A stretch of DNA of 64,000 bases from Erythrobacter sp. AP23 (GCF_001542855.1 NZ_LNBY01000018.1:62001-126000), one strand, 5' to 3'; numbered from the stretch's first letter, positions 23,698-32,939 are shown. Numbers and translations: made by a program. Notes: a model not told the origin generated them from the letters alone.

Positions 23698-24422
23698 GCC
23701 GCCCTCGCCAGGTCCAAAGCGGCGGGCAGATCGAGCCGCCCGTCATAAAGCGCGCGGCCCGTGATCACACCCTCGATCCCTTCATGCGCATGCCGCGCAA
23801 GCTCTTCGATATCGGCGATTCCCGCGACCCCGCCGCTCGCGATGACCGGAATATCGACCTGCCGCGCGAGCCCGACCGTAGCCTCGAGATTGACGCCCGT
23901 GAGCAAGCCATCGCGGCCGATATCGGTGAACAGCAGGCTGGCGACACCCGCATCCTCGAACCGCCGGGCGAGGTCGATTACCGGCACGTCGGACACATCG
24001 GCCCAGCCCTCGGTCGCGACCATGCCGTCCCTGGCATCGACCGCCACGACCACGCCGTACGCATGTTCGCGCGCCATGTCCTTGACGAATTCGGGATCCT
24101 TCAGCGCGGCCGATCCCATTACGACCCGCGTCACCCCGGCGGCGAACCAGCCTTCGACATCCTCGCGCGTGCGGATACCGCCGCCGAGCTGTACGCGACC
24201 CGGGAATGCCGCCACGATTGCTTCGACAGCCTTGCGATTGCGCGCACCGCCCGCGAAGGACCCGTCGAGATCGACGACATGCAAATGCTCCGCACCCGCC
24301 TCTGCGAACAGTCTCGCCTGCGCGACGGGATCGTCGCCATAGACGGTCGCGCGATCCATATCGCCTTCGGCAAGGCGGACGACTTCGCCGCCCTTCAGGT
24401 CGATAGCCGGAAAGACGATCAT
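23694..24422 (-). CDS. hisA: ProFAR isomerase
   Basis: Isomerises 5'-ProFAR to PRFAR, the substrate of HisFH. The 242-aa half-symmetric TIM barrel starts [20 protein letters not shown] with the catalytic Asp8, then [14 protein letters not shown] and [12 protein letters not shown] (second catalytic Asp) and [16 protein letters not shown] 24422 matches the family; the open frame upstream to 24515 does not. It ends overlapping hisF by 4 bp and follows hisH by 49 bp. Confidence 0.97.
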   Translation of the reverse strand: MIVFPAIDLKGGEVVRLAEGDMDRATVYGDDPVAQARLFAEAGAEHLHVVDLDGSFAGGARNRKAVEAIVAAFPGRVQLGGGIRTREDVEGWFAAGVTRVVMGSAALKDPEFVKDMAREHAYGVVVAVDARDGMVATEGWADVSDVPVIDLARRFEDAGVASLLFTDIGRDGLLTGVNLEATVGLARQVDIPVIASGGVAGIADIEELARHAHEGIEGVITGRALYDGRLDLPAALDLARAA

Positions 24423-24471
24423 GTTCCCGCTCCCTCTGCGGCGGTCGCGGCTGGCGAGGCTCCGATCGAAC

Positions 24472-25104
24472 TCAAGGCTTCCACTCCAGGAACTTCGAGA
24501 GCAGATCGAGCCCATAGGCCTGGCTCTTCTCGGGGTGGAACTGCACGCCCACCAGATTGTCGCGACCGATGGCGGCCACCATCCCGCCGCCGTGGTCGGT
24601 CATCGCAAGGACGTCTTCGTGGTGGCGCACCTTGAAATGGTACGAGTGGAGGAAATAGGCCTCGCCCTCGACAATCACCTCATGTCCGCGCGCATGCGGC
24701 ATCGGAGCCACATCGTTCCACCCCATATGCGGAACTTTCACGCTGGTATCGGTCGGTTGCATGAGCCGGACCGTGCCATCGATCCATCCGAGCCCCGGCG
24801 TCTCGCCATGTTCGAGCCCGCGCGCCGCGAGCAACTGCATGCCGACGCAGATGCCCAGAAACGGTGCGCCGCCGACGAAGACGCGTTCGTGCATCGCCTC
24901 GACAACGCCCTTTTCCGCGCGAAGCCCTTCGGCGCAGGCCTTGAACGAGCCGACACCGGGCAGCACGATCCGGTCCGCCGCGCGGACCACGTCGGGATCG
25001 GCGGTGACCGTGACCCTCGCCCCGACCTTGCGCAGCGCGTTTTCCACCGAGTGGAGGTTGCCGGCCCCGTAGTCGATGAGGGCGACGATTTCACTGGCAG
25101 GCAT
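24472..25104 (-). CDS. hisH: imidazole glycerol phosphate synthase, glutaminase subunit
   Basis: Class-I glutamine amidotransferase that feeds ammonia to HisF. The 210-aa protein has IALIDYGAGNLHSVENAL-type N-terminus, the oxyanion PGVGSF, the nucleophile elbow FLGICVGMQLL with catalytic Cys, and the His-x-Glu of FHPEKS near the C-terminus. Full length. It lies between hisB (37 bp upstream) and hisA. Confidence 0.97.
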   Translation of the reverse strand: MPASEIVALIDYGAGNLHSVENALRKVGARVTVTADPDVVRAADRIVLPGVGSFKACAEGLRAEKGVVEAMHERVFVGGAPFLGICVGMQLLAARGLEHGETPGLGWIDGTVRLMQPTDTSVKVPHMGWNDVAPMPHARGHEVIVEGEAYFLHSYHFKVRHHEDVLAMTDHGGGMVAAIGRDNLVGVQFHPEKSQAYGLDLLSKFLEWKP

Positions 25105-25141
25105 TTACGATGCCTCCCGAGCGCACCAGACAGATAGCACG

Positions 25142-25735
25142 TCACCCACCGAGCTGGCCCTTGGTGCTCGGGATAGCGCCGCCCTTGCGCGGATCGATCT
25201 CGACCGCGGCGCGCATGGCGCGGGCGAAGCCCTTGTAGATCGCCTCGCAGATATGGTGGTTGTTCTGGCCGTAGAGCAGCTCGACATGCAGCGTCAGCCC
25301 GCAGGCCTGCGCGACCGAATGGAACCAGTGCTCGATCAGCTCGGTGTCCCATTCGCCCAGCTTTTCCTGGCTGAACCCGGCGCGCCACACGAGATAGGGG
25401 CGCCCCGAAATATCCAGCGCGACGCGCGCCAACGTTTCATCCATCGGCGAATAGGCGCTGCCGTAGCGCGCGATCCCGCCCTTGTCGCCCAGCGCTGCGG
25501 CCAGCGCCTGGCCCAGCGCCAGCGCGCTGTCCTCGGTCGTGTGGTGCTGATCGACATGCAGGTCGCCATCGACCTTCATCGTCACGTCGATGAGCGAATG
25601 TTTGGCGAACTGTTCGACCATGTGATCGAGAAATCCGATGCCCGTGGCAATGTCATAGGACCCCGATCCGTCGAGATTGACCTCGACGAGAATCTTGGTT
25701 TCCGCGGTGTTTCGCTCGATCCGGCCTGTACGCAT
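25142..25735 (-). CDS. hisB: imidazoleglycerol-phosphate dehydratase
   Basis: Monofunctional HisB, Mn-dependent dehydration to imidazole acetol phosphate. The 197-aa protein starts [20 protein letters not shown] and has the two metal-site repeats [20 protein letters not shown] and a C-terminal [20 protein letters not shown]. Full length for the single-domain form. It is the first gene of the minus-strand his run hisB-hisH-hisA-hisF, divergent from sspB with a 114-bp gap. Confidence 0.97.
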   Translation of the reverse strand: MRTGRIERNTAETKILVEVNLDGSGSYDIATGIGFLDHMVEQFAKHSLIDVTMKVDGDLHVDQHHTTEDSALALGQALAAALGDKGGIARYGSAYSPMDETLARVALDISGRPYLVWRAGFSQEKLGEWDTELIEHWFHSVAQACGLTLHVELLYGQNNHHICEAIYKGFARAMRAAVEIDPRKGGAIPSTKGQLGG

Positions 25736-25849
25736 GCCCGCCGCGCTAGAACCGCAAGCCGCGAGGCGCAAGAAAATGCGCCTATCGACAGGGTAAAGAC
25801 GCGCTTAAACCGCTTGACCCCGCCCGCACGCCGCTCCACCTAAGAAGGC

Positions 25850-26353
25850 ATGAGCGACGATACGCCCGACAGCCTGATCCCCTACGATTCCATCGTGCAG
25901 GAAGCCCTGCGCGCCGTCGTCGGCCGCGTGCTCGGCGAAATCGAGGAAGGCGGCGGCGAACTGCCCGGTGCGCATCATTTCTACATCACATTCAAGACCC
26001 ATGCCCCCGGCGTCTCGATCCCCGCGAACCTGCGCGAGCGGTTCCCCGACGAGATGACCATCGTGCTCCAGAACAAGTTCTGGAACCTCAACGTGCGCGA
26101 GGATGGGTTTGCGGTGGGCCTGTCGTTCAACCAGGTTCCGGCCGAACTCGACATCCCCTACGCCGCGATCACGCAATTCGTCGATCCCGCGGTCGATTTC
26201 GGACTGCAGTTCCAGGCGACGGTCGCCGACATGGCCCCCGCGGCCACCGAACACCCGGACAATGACGGTTCGGAACAGGCAGAAGGCGCGACCGTTGATG
26301 ATACCGAAGACGGCTCGAACGTCGTCACGGTCGATTTCGGCCGCAAAAAGTAA
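25850..26353 (+). CDS. sspB: SspB-family ClpXP adaptor
   Basis: A 167-aa protein of the alphaproteobacterial SspB family (DUF1321), which delivers ssrA-tagged and some regulatory substrates to ClpXP. The folded domain covers about residues 8-125 (IPYDSIVQEALRAVVGRVL, LPGAHHFYITFKTHAPGV, LNVREDGFAVGLSFN). A long acidic linker follows, and the C-terminal NVVTVDFGRKK is the ClpX-binding tail. First of a plus-strand set with an unknown gene and gmk. Confidence 0.9.
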   Translation: MSDDTPDSLIPYDSIVQEALRAVVGRVLGEIEEGGGELPGAHHFYITFKTHAPGVSIPANLRERFPDEMTIVLQNKFWNLNVREDGFAVGLSFNQVPAELDIPYAAITQFVDPAVDFGLQFQATVADMAPAATEHPDNDGSEQAEGATVDDTEDGSNVVTVDFGRKK

Positions 26354-26386
26354 GCGCCGGGCCTTCCCGGCCATACGGGGCAGGAC

Positions 26387-26836
26387 ATGGCGAAACTCGG
26401 GCTGACCGACGAAGACAAGCCGAACCATCTGACCGACGCGGTCGGCAAGAAGCTCGAGCGCGCGACGGACGATCTTCCCGGGCAGGACGATCCGGTGCCC
26501 GGCCCAAGCCCCAATCCGGCGACAAATCTCATCATCCACGATATCATGCTGCGCAGCGCAGGCCGCCTGTCGCGCATGGCGGTCGAGAAGGCGGTCCTGG
26601 GGCGACAATACGGACAGCAATTCGCCAAGGACGCGGTCGAGAACCGCAGCCTGGTGCACACGCTTGCCGCCTACGGCGTGACCAAGGTCGCGACCAAGTC
26701 GGTGCCCGGCGCGCTGCTGGTGGGCACGGGGCTGGTGCTCAAGGTCCTGTTCGATCGCAGCCAGTCGCGGCGTAAGTCGCGGCGCCGGGGCAATCGGACC
26801 TTGCAACGCCAGGCCGATCCCGACGGCGAGATCTGA
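26387..26836 (+). CDS. conserved-type hypothetical protein, 149 aa
   Basis: Starts MAKLGLTDEDKPNHLTDAVG. The first ~45 residues are polar and Pro-rich (DDPVPGPSPNPATN), the middle is helical (DIMLRSAGRLSRMAVEKAVL), a hydrophobic segment near residues 105-125 (VPGALLVGTGLVLKVLF) could be a membrane helix, and the end is strongly basic (RKSRRRGNRTLQRQ). I do not recognise a family. It lies 33 bp after sspB and 55 bp before gmk, probably one transcript. Confidence 0.7.
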   Translation: MAKLGLTDEDKPNHLTDAVGKKLERATDDLPGQDDPVPGPSPNPATNLIIHDIMLRSAGRLSRMAVEKAVLGRQYGQQFAKDAVENRSLVHTLAAYGVTKVATKSVPGALLVGTGLVLKVLFDRSQSRRKSRRRGNRTLQRQADPDGEI

Positions 26837-26891
26837 CGGCAAGCCTTGCGCGGGGGTTGATTCGCCCCCGCCCGATGCGCCAACAGCGCGC

Positions 26892-27539
26892 ATGGCCGAT
26901 TCCACCGTTTCGCACGACAAGCTCGCCCGCCGGGGCCTCATGTTCATCCTTTCCTCGCCCAGCGGCGCGGGCAAGACCACGATTTCGCGGATGCTGCTCG
27001 AGGCGGACGAGGAGATAAGGCTCTCGGTCAGCGTCACCACGCGCCCTCCACGCCCGGGCGAGATCGACGGCGTGCATTACTATTTCGTCGACGATGCGGA
27101 ATTCGACCGGATGGTCGAGGAGGACGATTTCTACGAATGGGCATACGTCTTCGGCCATCGTTACGGCACCCCCAAGGGCAGGATCCGCAACGCGTTGAAA
27201 GAGGGGCAGGACTTCCTGTTCGACATCGACTGGCAGGGCACGCAGCAGCTCTACCAGAAGGACCAGCAGGACGTGGTCCGCGTGTTCATTCTCCCGCCGA
27301 GCATCGCCGAGCTGGAGCGACGGCTGCGCAGCCGCGACACCGACAGCGACGATGTGATCGCCGCGCGAATGGAGCGCGCGCGCGCCGAGATCAGCCACTG
27401 GGACGCCTATGACTATGTGGTCATCAACGAGGACGTCGACGCCTGCTTCGCGCAAGTCCGAGAAATTCTCGACGCCGAACGCATGAAACGCCAGCGCCAG
27501 ACGGGGCTGATCCCCTTCGTGCGCGAGCTGATGGCCTGA
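26892..27539 (+). CDS. gmk: guanylate kinase
   Basis: Phosphorylates GMP to GDP with ATP. The 215-aa protein has Walker A SPSGAGKTTI, the GMP-binding SVTTRPPRPGEIDGVHYYFV, and the lid with RLRSRDTDSDDVIAARMERA. The N-terminus MADSTVSHDKLARRGLMFIL is as in alphaproteobacterial Gmk. Full length. Confidence 0.97.
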   Translation: MADSTVSHDKLARRGLMFILSSPSGAGKTTISRMLLEADEEIRLSVSVTTRPPRPGEIDGVHYYFVDDAEFDRMVEEDDFYEWAYVFGHRYGTPKGRIRNALKEGQDFLFDIDWQGTQQLYQKDQQDVVRVFILPPSIAELERRLRSRDTDSDDVIAARMERARAEISHWDAYDYVVINEDVDACFAQVREILDAERMKRQRQTGLIPFVRELMA

Positions 27540-27654
27540 GCAGGCTCATGATCCGTCTTGAGACGCCGGGGCCAAGATGCGATTTGTCGATCGACGCGCG
27601 GCATGCACGCCTGCGTGATTCGTCGCGATATGGGTTCGATTTTGCAGGGTAGCG

Positions 27655-28632
27655 ATGGCCGCGGTTGACTTCGAGAAGGGCGAGAAAACGATGGCTTTCC
27701 TCAAGAGCCATCGTCTGCCGCCGAGCCCGCAGAATTATACCCTCGCCTATATCGCGCTGTTCGACAGCGGCTCGCCGATCGGCCGGGCCATCCAGGAAAT
27801 CGTCGACGAAGGCTACCGCATCAAGCAGGAAGAAGTGGACACGATCTTCGACCGCCACGGCGGCGCGGCGATCTATGGCCTGACGGACAAGGCGCAGGGT
27901 GAGCGCGCGGCCCATCTGCGGCACCAGACGATCAAGCTGGGCGAGCTTGCCTCTTCGGCTGCGGATGCCACGGGCGCCTTCGCCCGCGAGCTGTCCGAGG
28001 AAGCCGATCACTTCACCGGCGACAGTGCCAATACGCTGTCGATCGTGGGGCGCATGATCGAGCAGTCGCAGCAGGCGCAGGGGCGGCTGACCGAAGCCAT
28101 GCAGGAGGTGAAGGAGCTGCGCGAAGAGCTCGAAGCGGCACGCAACGATGCGCATCGCGACGAGCTGACCGGCCTCGCCAATCGCCGCGCCATCGAGGCC
28201 TATCTTGCCGAACTGGCCGAGAAAGGCGCGCCGCGCGTGATCGCCTTGTGCGACATCGACAAATTCAAGTCGGTCAACGATCGCTACGGTCACGGCGTCG
28301 GCGACCGGGTGATCAAGCTGGTCGCCAAAACGCTGGAGGACATCTGCCGTCCGCATTTCGTCGGTCGCTGGGGCGGAGAGGAGTTCATCTTCGTGATGAG
28401 CGATGCCGATGCCGAAGCGGGCGTCAAGCTGCTCGATCACGCGCGGCACGAACTCGCCAAGAAGGAATTCAAGCTGCGCGAAACAGACGAGCCGATGGGC
28501 CTGATCTCCTTTTCGGGAGGCGTCGCGCTGGCAGTGGGCGGCGAGGATGCCAATGCCGCCACACTGAAACTGGCGGACGAGGCCCTTTACCGAGCCAAGT
28601 CCGAAGGCCGCAACCGCATTCTGGCGGCCTGA
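27655..28632 (+). CDS. GGDEF-domain diguanylate cyclase
   Basis: A 325-aa cytoplasmic protein. About 165 N-terminal residues form an uncharacterised helical sensor region ending in a coiled coil (MQEVKELREELEAARNDAHR), followed by a GGDEF domain: DELTGLANRR, CDIDKFKSVNDRYGHGVGDR and the active-site loop RWGGEEFIFV. Gly-Gly-Glu-Glu-Phe is a functional variant for making c-di-GMP. An RxxD inhibitory site is not obvious. It follows gmk by 115 bp. Confidence 0.9.
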   Translation: MAAVDFEKGEKTMAFLKSHRLPPSPQNYTLAYIALFDSGSPIGRAIQEIVDEGYRIKQEEVDTIFDRHGGAAIYGLTDKAQGERAAHLRHQTIKLGELASSAADATGAFARELSEEADHFTGDSANTLSIVGRMIEQSQQAQGRLTEAMQEVKELREELEAARNDAHRDELTGLANRRAIEAYLAELAEKGAPRVIALCDIDKFKSVNDRYGHGVGDRVIKLVAKTLEDICRPHFVGRWGGEEFIFVMSDADAEAGVKLLDHARHELAKKEFKLRETDEPMGLISFSGGVALAVGGEDANAATLKLADEALYRAKSEGRNRILAA

Positions 28633-28655
28633 TTAGAGGCCTTCGCCGGTTCGGA

Positions 28656-29453
28656 TCATCCCGGCTGGGCGAAGTGGCTCGGCAGCAGCGCGTTGACGAT
28701 GCCGCCGTCGACGGTGAGCGTTTCGCCGACGGTGTAATCGCCCGCGCGGCTGGCGAGGTACACGGCGGTTCCGCCCATATCGAACTTGTCGCCCACCCGC
28801 TTGTTCGGGATGCCGGCAGCCGATTGCTCCTCGAAATCGCGCGCGGCGCGGTTCATGTTCGACGGGAAGGCGCCGGGCGCGAGGCTCGTCACGTAGATAT
28901 GGTCCTGGACCAGCCGCGCGGCCATCCTGCGCGTGAGGTGGATCAAGGCAGCCTTCGACGCCTGGTAGCTGTAGGTCTCCCATGGATTGACCCGCTGACC
29001 ATCGATCGAGGTGATGTTGATCACCTTGCCCGGCTGCTCCGCACTGGCGGCGGCGGTCAGCAGCTTGTGCAGCTTCTGCGTCAGGAAGAAGGGCGTCTTG
29101 ACGTTGAGGTCCATGACCTTGTCCCAGCCGCTCTCTGGGAATTCGAGATAATCGACACCCCAGGCCGCGCCGGCATTGTTGACGAGAATGTCGAGCTTGC
29201 TTTCGCGCTGCGACAGCTCCTCGACGAGGTTCTCGATCCCTTCGATCGTCGACAGATCGCCCTGAATGCCGATCACCTTCTCGCCCAGTTCGGCGCAGGT
29301 TTCCTCGATCTCGTTGATCTTTCGCGCGCTGATATAGACGCGCTCGATCCCGGCGGCGAGGAAGCCCTCGACGATCATCTTGCCGATGCCGCGGCTGCCG
29401 CCGGTCACCAGCGCCACGCGGCCCTTGAGGCTGAACAGGTCTTCGAGGGTCAT
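28656..29453 (-). CDS. short-chain dehydrogenase/reductase
   Basis: A 265-aa classical SDR starting MTLEDLFSLKGRVALVTGGS. NAD(P)-binding GGSRGIGK, NNAGAAWGV, then catalytic Ser (NITSIDG), Tyr-Lys in SYQASKAAL. The PGAFPSNM and LTVDGGIVNAL segments are typical of the family; the fold and active site are complete. Substrate is unknown; it is the most downstream gene of the minus-strand acyl-CoA dehydrogenase group, after a repeat of 80 bp, so a role in beta-oxidation-like metabolism (3-hydroxyacyl oxidation) is inferred. Confidence 0.88.
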   Translation of the reverse strand: MTLEDLFSLKGRVALVTGGSRGIGKMIVEGFLAAGIERVYISARKINEIEETCAELGEKVIGIQGDLSTIEGIENLVEELSQRESKLDILVNNAGAAWGVDYLEFPESGWDKVMDLNVKTPFFLTQKLHKLLTAAASAEQPGKVINITSIDGQRVNPWETYSYQASKAALIHLTRRMAARLVQDHIYVTSLAPGAFPSNMNRAARDFEEQSAAGIPNKRVGDKFDMGGTAVYLASRAGDYTVGETLTVDGGIVNALLPSHFAQPG

Positions 29454-29469
29454 TGATCTTTTCCTTTCG

Positions 29470-29549
29470 TCATCCCGGCGCAAGCTGGGATCGCTCGCCG
29501 CACGGGGCGGGACGTGCCGACCGCGACCCCAGCCTTCGCTGGGGTGACG
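29470..29549. repeat. CCCAGC-type inverted repeat, copy 1
   Basis: TCATCCCGGCGCAAGCTGGG (29470) and GACCCCAGCCTTCGCTGGGG with TGACGG (29525) are inverted. This is the same family as 36879-36948 and 52578-52655 (core CCCAGCGAAGGCTGGG). It separates the SDR and acyl-CoA dehydrogenase genes. Confidence 0.65.
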
Positions 29550-29555
29550 GTTTGA

Positions 29556-30695
29556 TTAGTAGCCGCTCATCTCGGCGACGCGGCCGGCGTGGTAATACTG
29601 GTCGCCCAGGAATTCCTGCAGCGCGCGGTCGCGTTTCATATAGAGGCCGATGTCGTATTCATCGGTCATGCCGATGCCGCCGTGCATCTGCACGCCTTCG
29701 CGCACGGCGAGGCCGGCGACCTTGGCGACCTTGGCCTTGGCGACCGAGGCCATCAGATCGGCCTTCTCGCTGCCCGCATCGAGCAGCTGAGCGGCCTTGA
29801 CGGTTACGGCGCGGGCGATCTCGACTTCGGAATAGAGATGCGCGGCGCGGTGCTGCAGCGCCTGGAATTCACCGATCACGCGGCCGAACTGCTTGCGCTG
29901 CTTGAGATAGTCGACAGTCATGTCCATCGCACCGCGGGCAACGCCGACGCCTTCCGCCGCCGAACCGACCCGGCCCGCCATCAGCATGGCGTCGAGCACT
30001 TCGCGGCCATTGTCGACCTCGCCGATCACCGCATCGCCGTCGAGCTCGACGCCGTCGAAGGTCACATGGCTCGCCATCGAGCTGTCGACCAGGCGCACGC
30101 TGTCGTGGCTCATGCCCGCCGTATCCTGCGGCACGGCGAACAGCGTGAGGCCGTCCCTATCGCTATCGTCGCCCGAAGTGCGCGCGGCAACAACGATCAT
30201 CTCGCTGCTGGCGCCGTAGACCACGAAATCCTTCTTGCCGGTAAGCTTGAAGCCGTTGCCCGACTTCTCCGCCTTGCAGGCGATGCGTTCTGGGCGGTGC
30301 TTGCGGCCTTCGTCGATCGCCACGCCATAGACCTTGTCGCCCGCAAGCAGGCCGGGCAGCCAGCGGCCCTTCACGTCGTTGCTGCCGTGTTTCAAGGCCG
30401 TGGCGGCCAGCACCGAAGAGGACAGGAAGGGCGAAGGGGTGAGGTTTCGACCGATTTCCTCAAGCACGATATTCGCTTCGACCTGGCCCATGCCGAGCCC
30501 GCCATCGTCTTCATCGACCAGCATGCCGGTGAAACCCATTTCGGCGAACTGCTTCCACAATGCGTGGCCGAAACCGTCCTTGCATTCGCGGTCGCGCCAG
30601 TGGCGCAGCTGGTTCTTGATCGAGCCTTCCTCGGCCATGAACTGGCCCGCGGTGTCGGCCAGCATCGTCTGGTCGTCGTCGTAATAGAGAGGCAT
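29556..30695 (-). CDS. acyl-CoA dehydrogenase
   Basis: A 379-aa flavoprotein of the ACAD family, which alpha,beta-desaturates acyl-CoA thioesters. It begins MPLYYDDDQTMLADTAGQFM. Middle domain elements (GVAIDEGRKHRPERIACKAE, KDFVVYGASSEMIVVAARTS) and C-terminal helices (LKQRKQFGRVIGEFQALQHR, VQMHGGIGMTDEYDIGLYMK) are present. It follows the ACAD at 30699 by only 3 bp on the same strand. Adjacent ACAD pairs often form alpha2-beta2 enzymes for steroid or other bulky acyl-CoAs. Confidence 0.9.
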   Translation of the reverse strand: MPLYYDDDQTMLADTAGQFMAEEGSIKNQLRHWRDRECKDGFGHALWKQFAEMGFTGMLVDEDDGGLGMGQVEANIVLEEIGRNLTPSPFLSSSVLAATALKHGSNDVKGRWLPGLLAGDKVYGVAIDEGRKHRPERIACKAEKSGNGFKLTGKKDFVVYGASSEMIVVAARTSGDDSDRDGLTLFAVPQDTAGMSHDSVRLVDSSMASHVTFDGVELDGDAVIGEVDNGREVLDAMLMAGRVGSAAEGVGVARGAMDMTVDYLKQRKQFGRVIGEFQALQHRAAHLYSEVEIARAVTVKAAQLLDAGSEKADLMASVAKAKVAKVAGLAVREGVQMHGGIGMTDEYDIGLYMKRDRALQEFLGDQYYHAGRVAEMSGY

Positions 30696-30698
30696 CGA

Positions 30699-31886
30699 TC
30701 AGGCTCCCGGGAGTTCGAGGATGCGTTTGGAAATGACGTTTAGCATGACCTCGGACGTGCCGCCCTCGATGCTGTTCGCCTTGGTGCGCAGCCAGTTGCG
30801 CGAGGGCTTGCCGCCGCTCGTCTCCTCGCTGTCCCATTCGAGCGCATGGCTTCCGCCCGCCGCCATCATCAGCTCGTGGCGGCGCTTGTTGAGCTCGGTC
30901 CCGGCATATTTCATCATGTTCGGCTGCGCGGGATGCGCCTTGCCGACCTTGATCTCGTCGAGGAACTTCTCGCCCATCGCGGCATAGGCCAGCGCATCGA
31001 CGTCGAATTGCGCCAGTTCGGCGCGCAGGACGGGATCGATCTCGCCATTGGCACGGGCGAGCGCTGCGCCGATCGCGCTGGTGCGATCGCCGCCGTCCGC
31101 GCCAGAGATCATCTCGCGCTCATGACCGAGCAGGTATTTCGCGACATCCCAACCACGATTGATCTCGCCGACATAGGCGGGAACGTCCTCGCCATAACTC
31201 TTGGGCACTGTCACATCGTCGAAAAAGGTCTCGCAGAACGGGCTGTTTCCGCTGATCAGCAGGATCGGCTTGGTCGACACGCCTTCGCTGGCCATGTCGT
31301 AGAGCATGAAGGTGATGCCGCGGTACTTGTCGTCCTTGTCGGTGCGCACCAGGCAGAAAATCCAGTCGGCCTTGTCGGCATAGGAGGTCCACACCTTCTG
31401 GCCGTTGACCACCCAGTGATCGCCCTTGTCCTCGCCAAAGGTCTGCAGGCTCACGAGGTCCGAGCCGCTGCCCGGTTCGGAATAGCCCTGGCACCAGCGG
31501 ATTTCGCCGCGCGCGATCTCGTTGAGGAAGCGCTGTTTCTGGCCCTCGGTGCCGAAATGCAGCAGCGCCGGGCCGAGCATCCAGATACCGAAGCTCGACA
31601 GCGGCGGCCGCGCGCCGATCGCGCTCATTTCCTCGCGCAGGACCTTGGCCTGTGCGGGCGAGAGGCCGGCACCGCCATATTCCTTGGGCCATGCGGGAAC
31701 GGTGTAACCCTTGTCACGCGCGGCCTCGAACCAGGCCTTCTGTGCGTCATTCTTGAAGGTGGCGTTGCGGCCGCCCCAGTAAATGTCGTCCTCGTCGCGG
31801 ACCGGCTCGCGCATTTCAGGCGGGCAGTTGGCTTCGAGCCATGCGCGCGTTTCGGCGCGAAAGCTTTCCAGATCGCTGTCGGACAT
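30699..31886 (-). CDS. acyl-CoA dehydrogenase
   Basis: A 395-aa ACAD starting MSDSDLESFRAETRAWLEAN. It has the family's FAD/substrate motifs: IRWCQGYSEPGSGSDLVSLQ, GQKVWTSYADKADW, FFDDVTVPKS and a C-terminal EGGTSEVMLNVISKRIL. This subfamily (with the N-terminal LEANCPPEM) is typical of dehydrogenases in aromatic, terpenoid and steroid side-chain catabolism. ATG 31886 was chosen; the frame is open for 7 codons more. It is the first gene of a minus-strand unit, divergent from an SDR with a 177-bp gap holding a candidate operator. Confidence 0.92.
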   Translation of the reverse strand: MSDSDLESFRAETRAWLEANCPPEMREPVRDEDDIYWGGRNATFKNDAQKAWFEAARDKGYTVPAWPKEYGGAGLSPAQAKVLREEMSAIGARPPLSSFGIWMLGPALLHFGTEGQKQRFLNEIARGEIRWCQGYSEPGSGSDLVSLQTFGEDKGDHWVVNGQKVWTSYADKADWIFCLVRTDKDDKYRGITFMLYDMASEGVSTKPILLISGNSPFCETFFDDVTVPKSYGEDVPAYVGEINRGWDVAKYLLGHEREMISGADGGDRTSAIGAALARANGEIDPVLRAELAQFDVDALAYAAMGEKFLDEIKVGKAHPAQPNMMKYAGTELNKRRHELMMAAGGSHALEWDSEETSGGKPSRNWLRTKANSIEGGTSEVMLNVISKRILELPGA

Positions 31887-31919
31887 TGGCCAATCCTCTC
31901 TTTTCAAACCAGCGGTATG

Positions 31920-31950
31920 TTGACGCTTACGTTAGGGTGATTCGCCCTAA
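31920..31950. promoter_or_regulatory. candidate operator in divergent acyl-CoA gene promoter
   Basis: TTGACGCTTACGTTAGGGTG followed by ATTCGCCCTAA. TTAGGG...CCCTAA (31932-31937 and 31945-31950) is a perfect dyad, and the left half TTGACG-x-TTACGT resembles the operator half-sites described for proteobacterial acyl-CoA catabolism regulators such as LiuR. It is located 34 bp upstream of the minus-strand ACAD start. No regulator gene lies in the cluster. Confidence 0.4.
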
Positions 31951-32063
31951 TTGCGCAAGGCCAGTCGCGATGGCCCGCATTGCCGTAACGTCGGCCGGAA
32001 TGCGTTGACGCATTGCCCTGCTCGCCTAAGCTGGGCGCGGAGAAATTCGGGGAGAGAGTAGGG

Positions 32064-32939
32064 ATGCGATTCTCGGACAGGACCGTGGTCGTCACGGGGG
32101 CGGCGTCGGGTATCGGCGCGGCCGCGACTGCGCTGTTCGCGCGCGAAGGAGCGGTGGTTTTCGCGAGCGACATCGACGTCGAAAGCGGCAAAAAGCTCGC
32201 CGAAGAAACCGAAGGCGACGTGCGGTTCGTCCGCTGCGACGTCTGCGATCCGGCGGCAATCGAGGCGCTGATGGACCGCGCCGCCGAAGAAACCGGCGGC
32301 ATCGATACGCTGCTCAACAATGCCGGTGCGGGCGGAGCGCGCGAAAGCATCGAGGAGATCGGGCCCGACGCCTGGGACCGCACGATGGACCTGCTGCTGC
32401 GCTCGGTCGCCATGGGCATCCGTTACGCGGTCCCGCATATGAAGGGCCGCCCCAGCACGAAAAAGGGCGGCGCAAGCATCGTCAATATCTCGAGCGTCGC
32501 CGCGGTCGGCCCCGGCTATTCACCGACCACCTATGCTGTCGCCAAGGCCGGCGTGCTGCATCTGACCAAATGCGCGGCGACCGATCTCGCGCAGCACGGC
32601 ATCCGCGTGAATGCGGTGCAGCCGGGCTTCATCAATACGAATATCTTCACCGCCAGCCTCGACATCCCCGATGAGCTCAAGACACAGGCCAAGGCGATGA
32701 TCGCGCAGATGTCGTCCAATGCGCAGCCGGTGGCACGCGGCGGCGAGCCGATCGATATCGCCGAGGCGGTCGCCTATCTCGCAAGCGATGCGGCGGGCTT
32801 CGTCACCGGCACCTCGCTGATCGTCGACGGCGGCATCACGCTCGGCCCGCGGCACAGCTGGGACCCGGAGGAAGGCGGCGCCTTCGAAGCGCTGATCGCG
32901 CTCGAGGAGCAGGTCAAACAGGCACAGCAGACCGCCTGA
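32064..32939 (+). CDS. short-chain dehydrogenase/reductase
   Basis: A 291-aa SDR starting MRFSDRTVVVTGAASGIGAA. The cofactor motif GAASGIGA with an acidic residue after beta-2 (ASDIDVE) suggests NAD preference. NNAGAGG, catalytic Ser in NISSVAAVG, Tyr in YAVAKAGVLHL, and IVDGGITLG complete the family pattern. It ends sharing one base with the next start (TGATG), so is coupled to the GPH transporter. Substrate is unknown; probably an alcohol intermediate of the same catabolic route. Confidence 0.88.
   Translation: MRFSDRTVVVTGAASGIGAAATALFAREGAVVFASDIDVESGKKLAEETEGDVRFVRCDVCDPAAIEALMDRAAEETGGIDTLLNNAGAGGARESIEEIGPDAWDRTMDLLLRSVAMGIRYAVPHMKGRPSTKKGGASIVNISSVAAVGPGYSPTTYAVAKAGVLHLTKCAATDLAQHGIRVNAVQPGFINTNIFTASLDIPDELKTQAKAMIAQMSSNAQPVARGGEPIDIAEAVAYLASDAAGFVTGTSLIVDGGITLGPRHSWDPEEGGAFEALIALEEQVKQAQQTA

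Noticed and set aside
29454..29555. Short plus-strand frames in the gap
   Set aside because: They consist of inverted-repeat DNA and have no ribosome-binding site.
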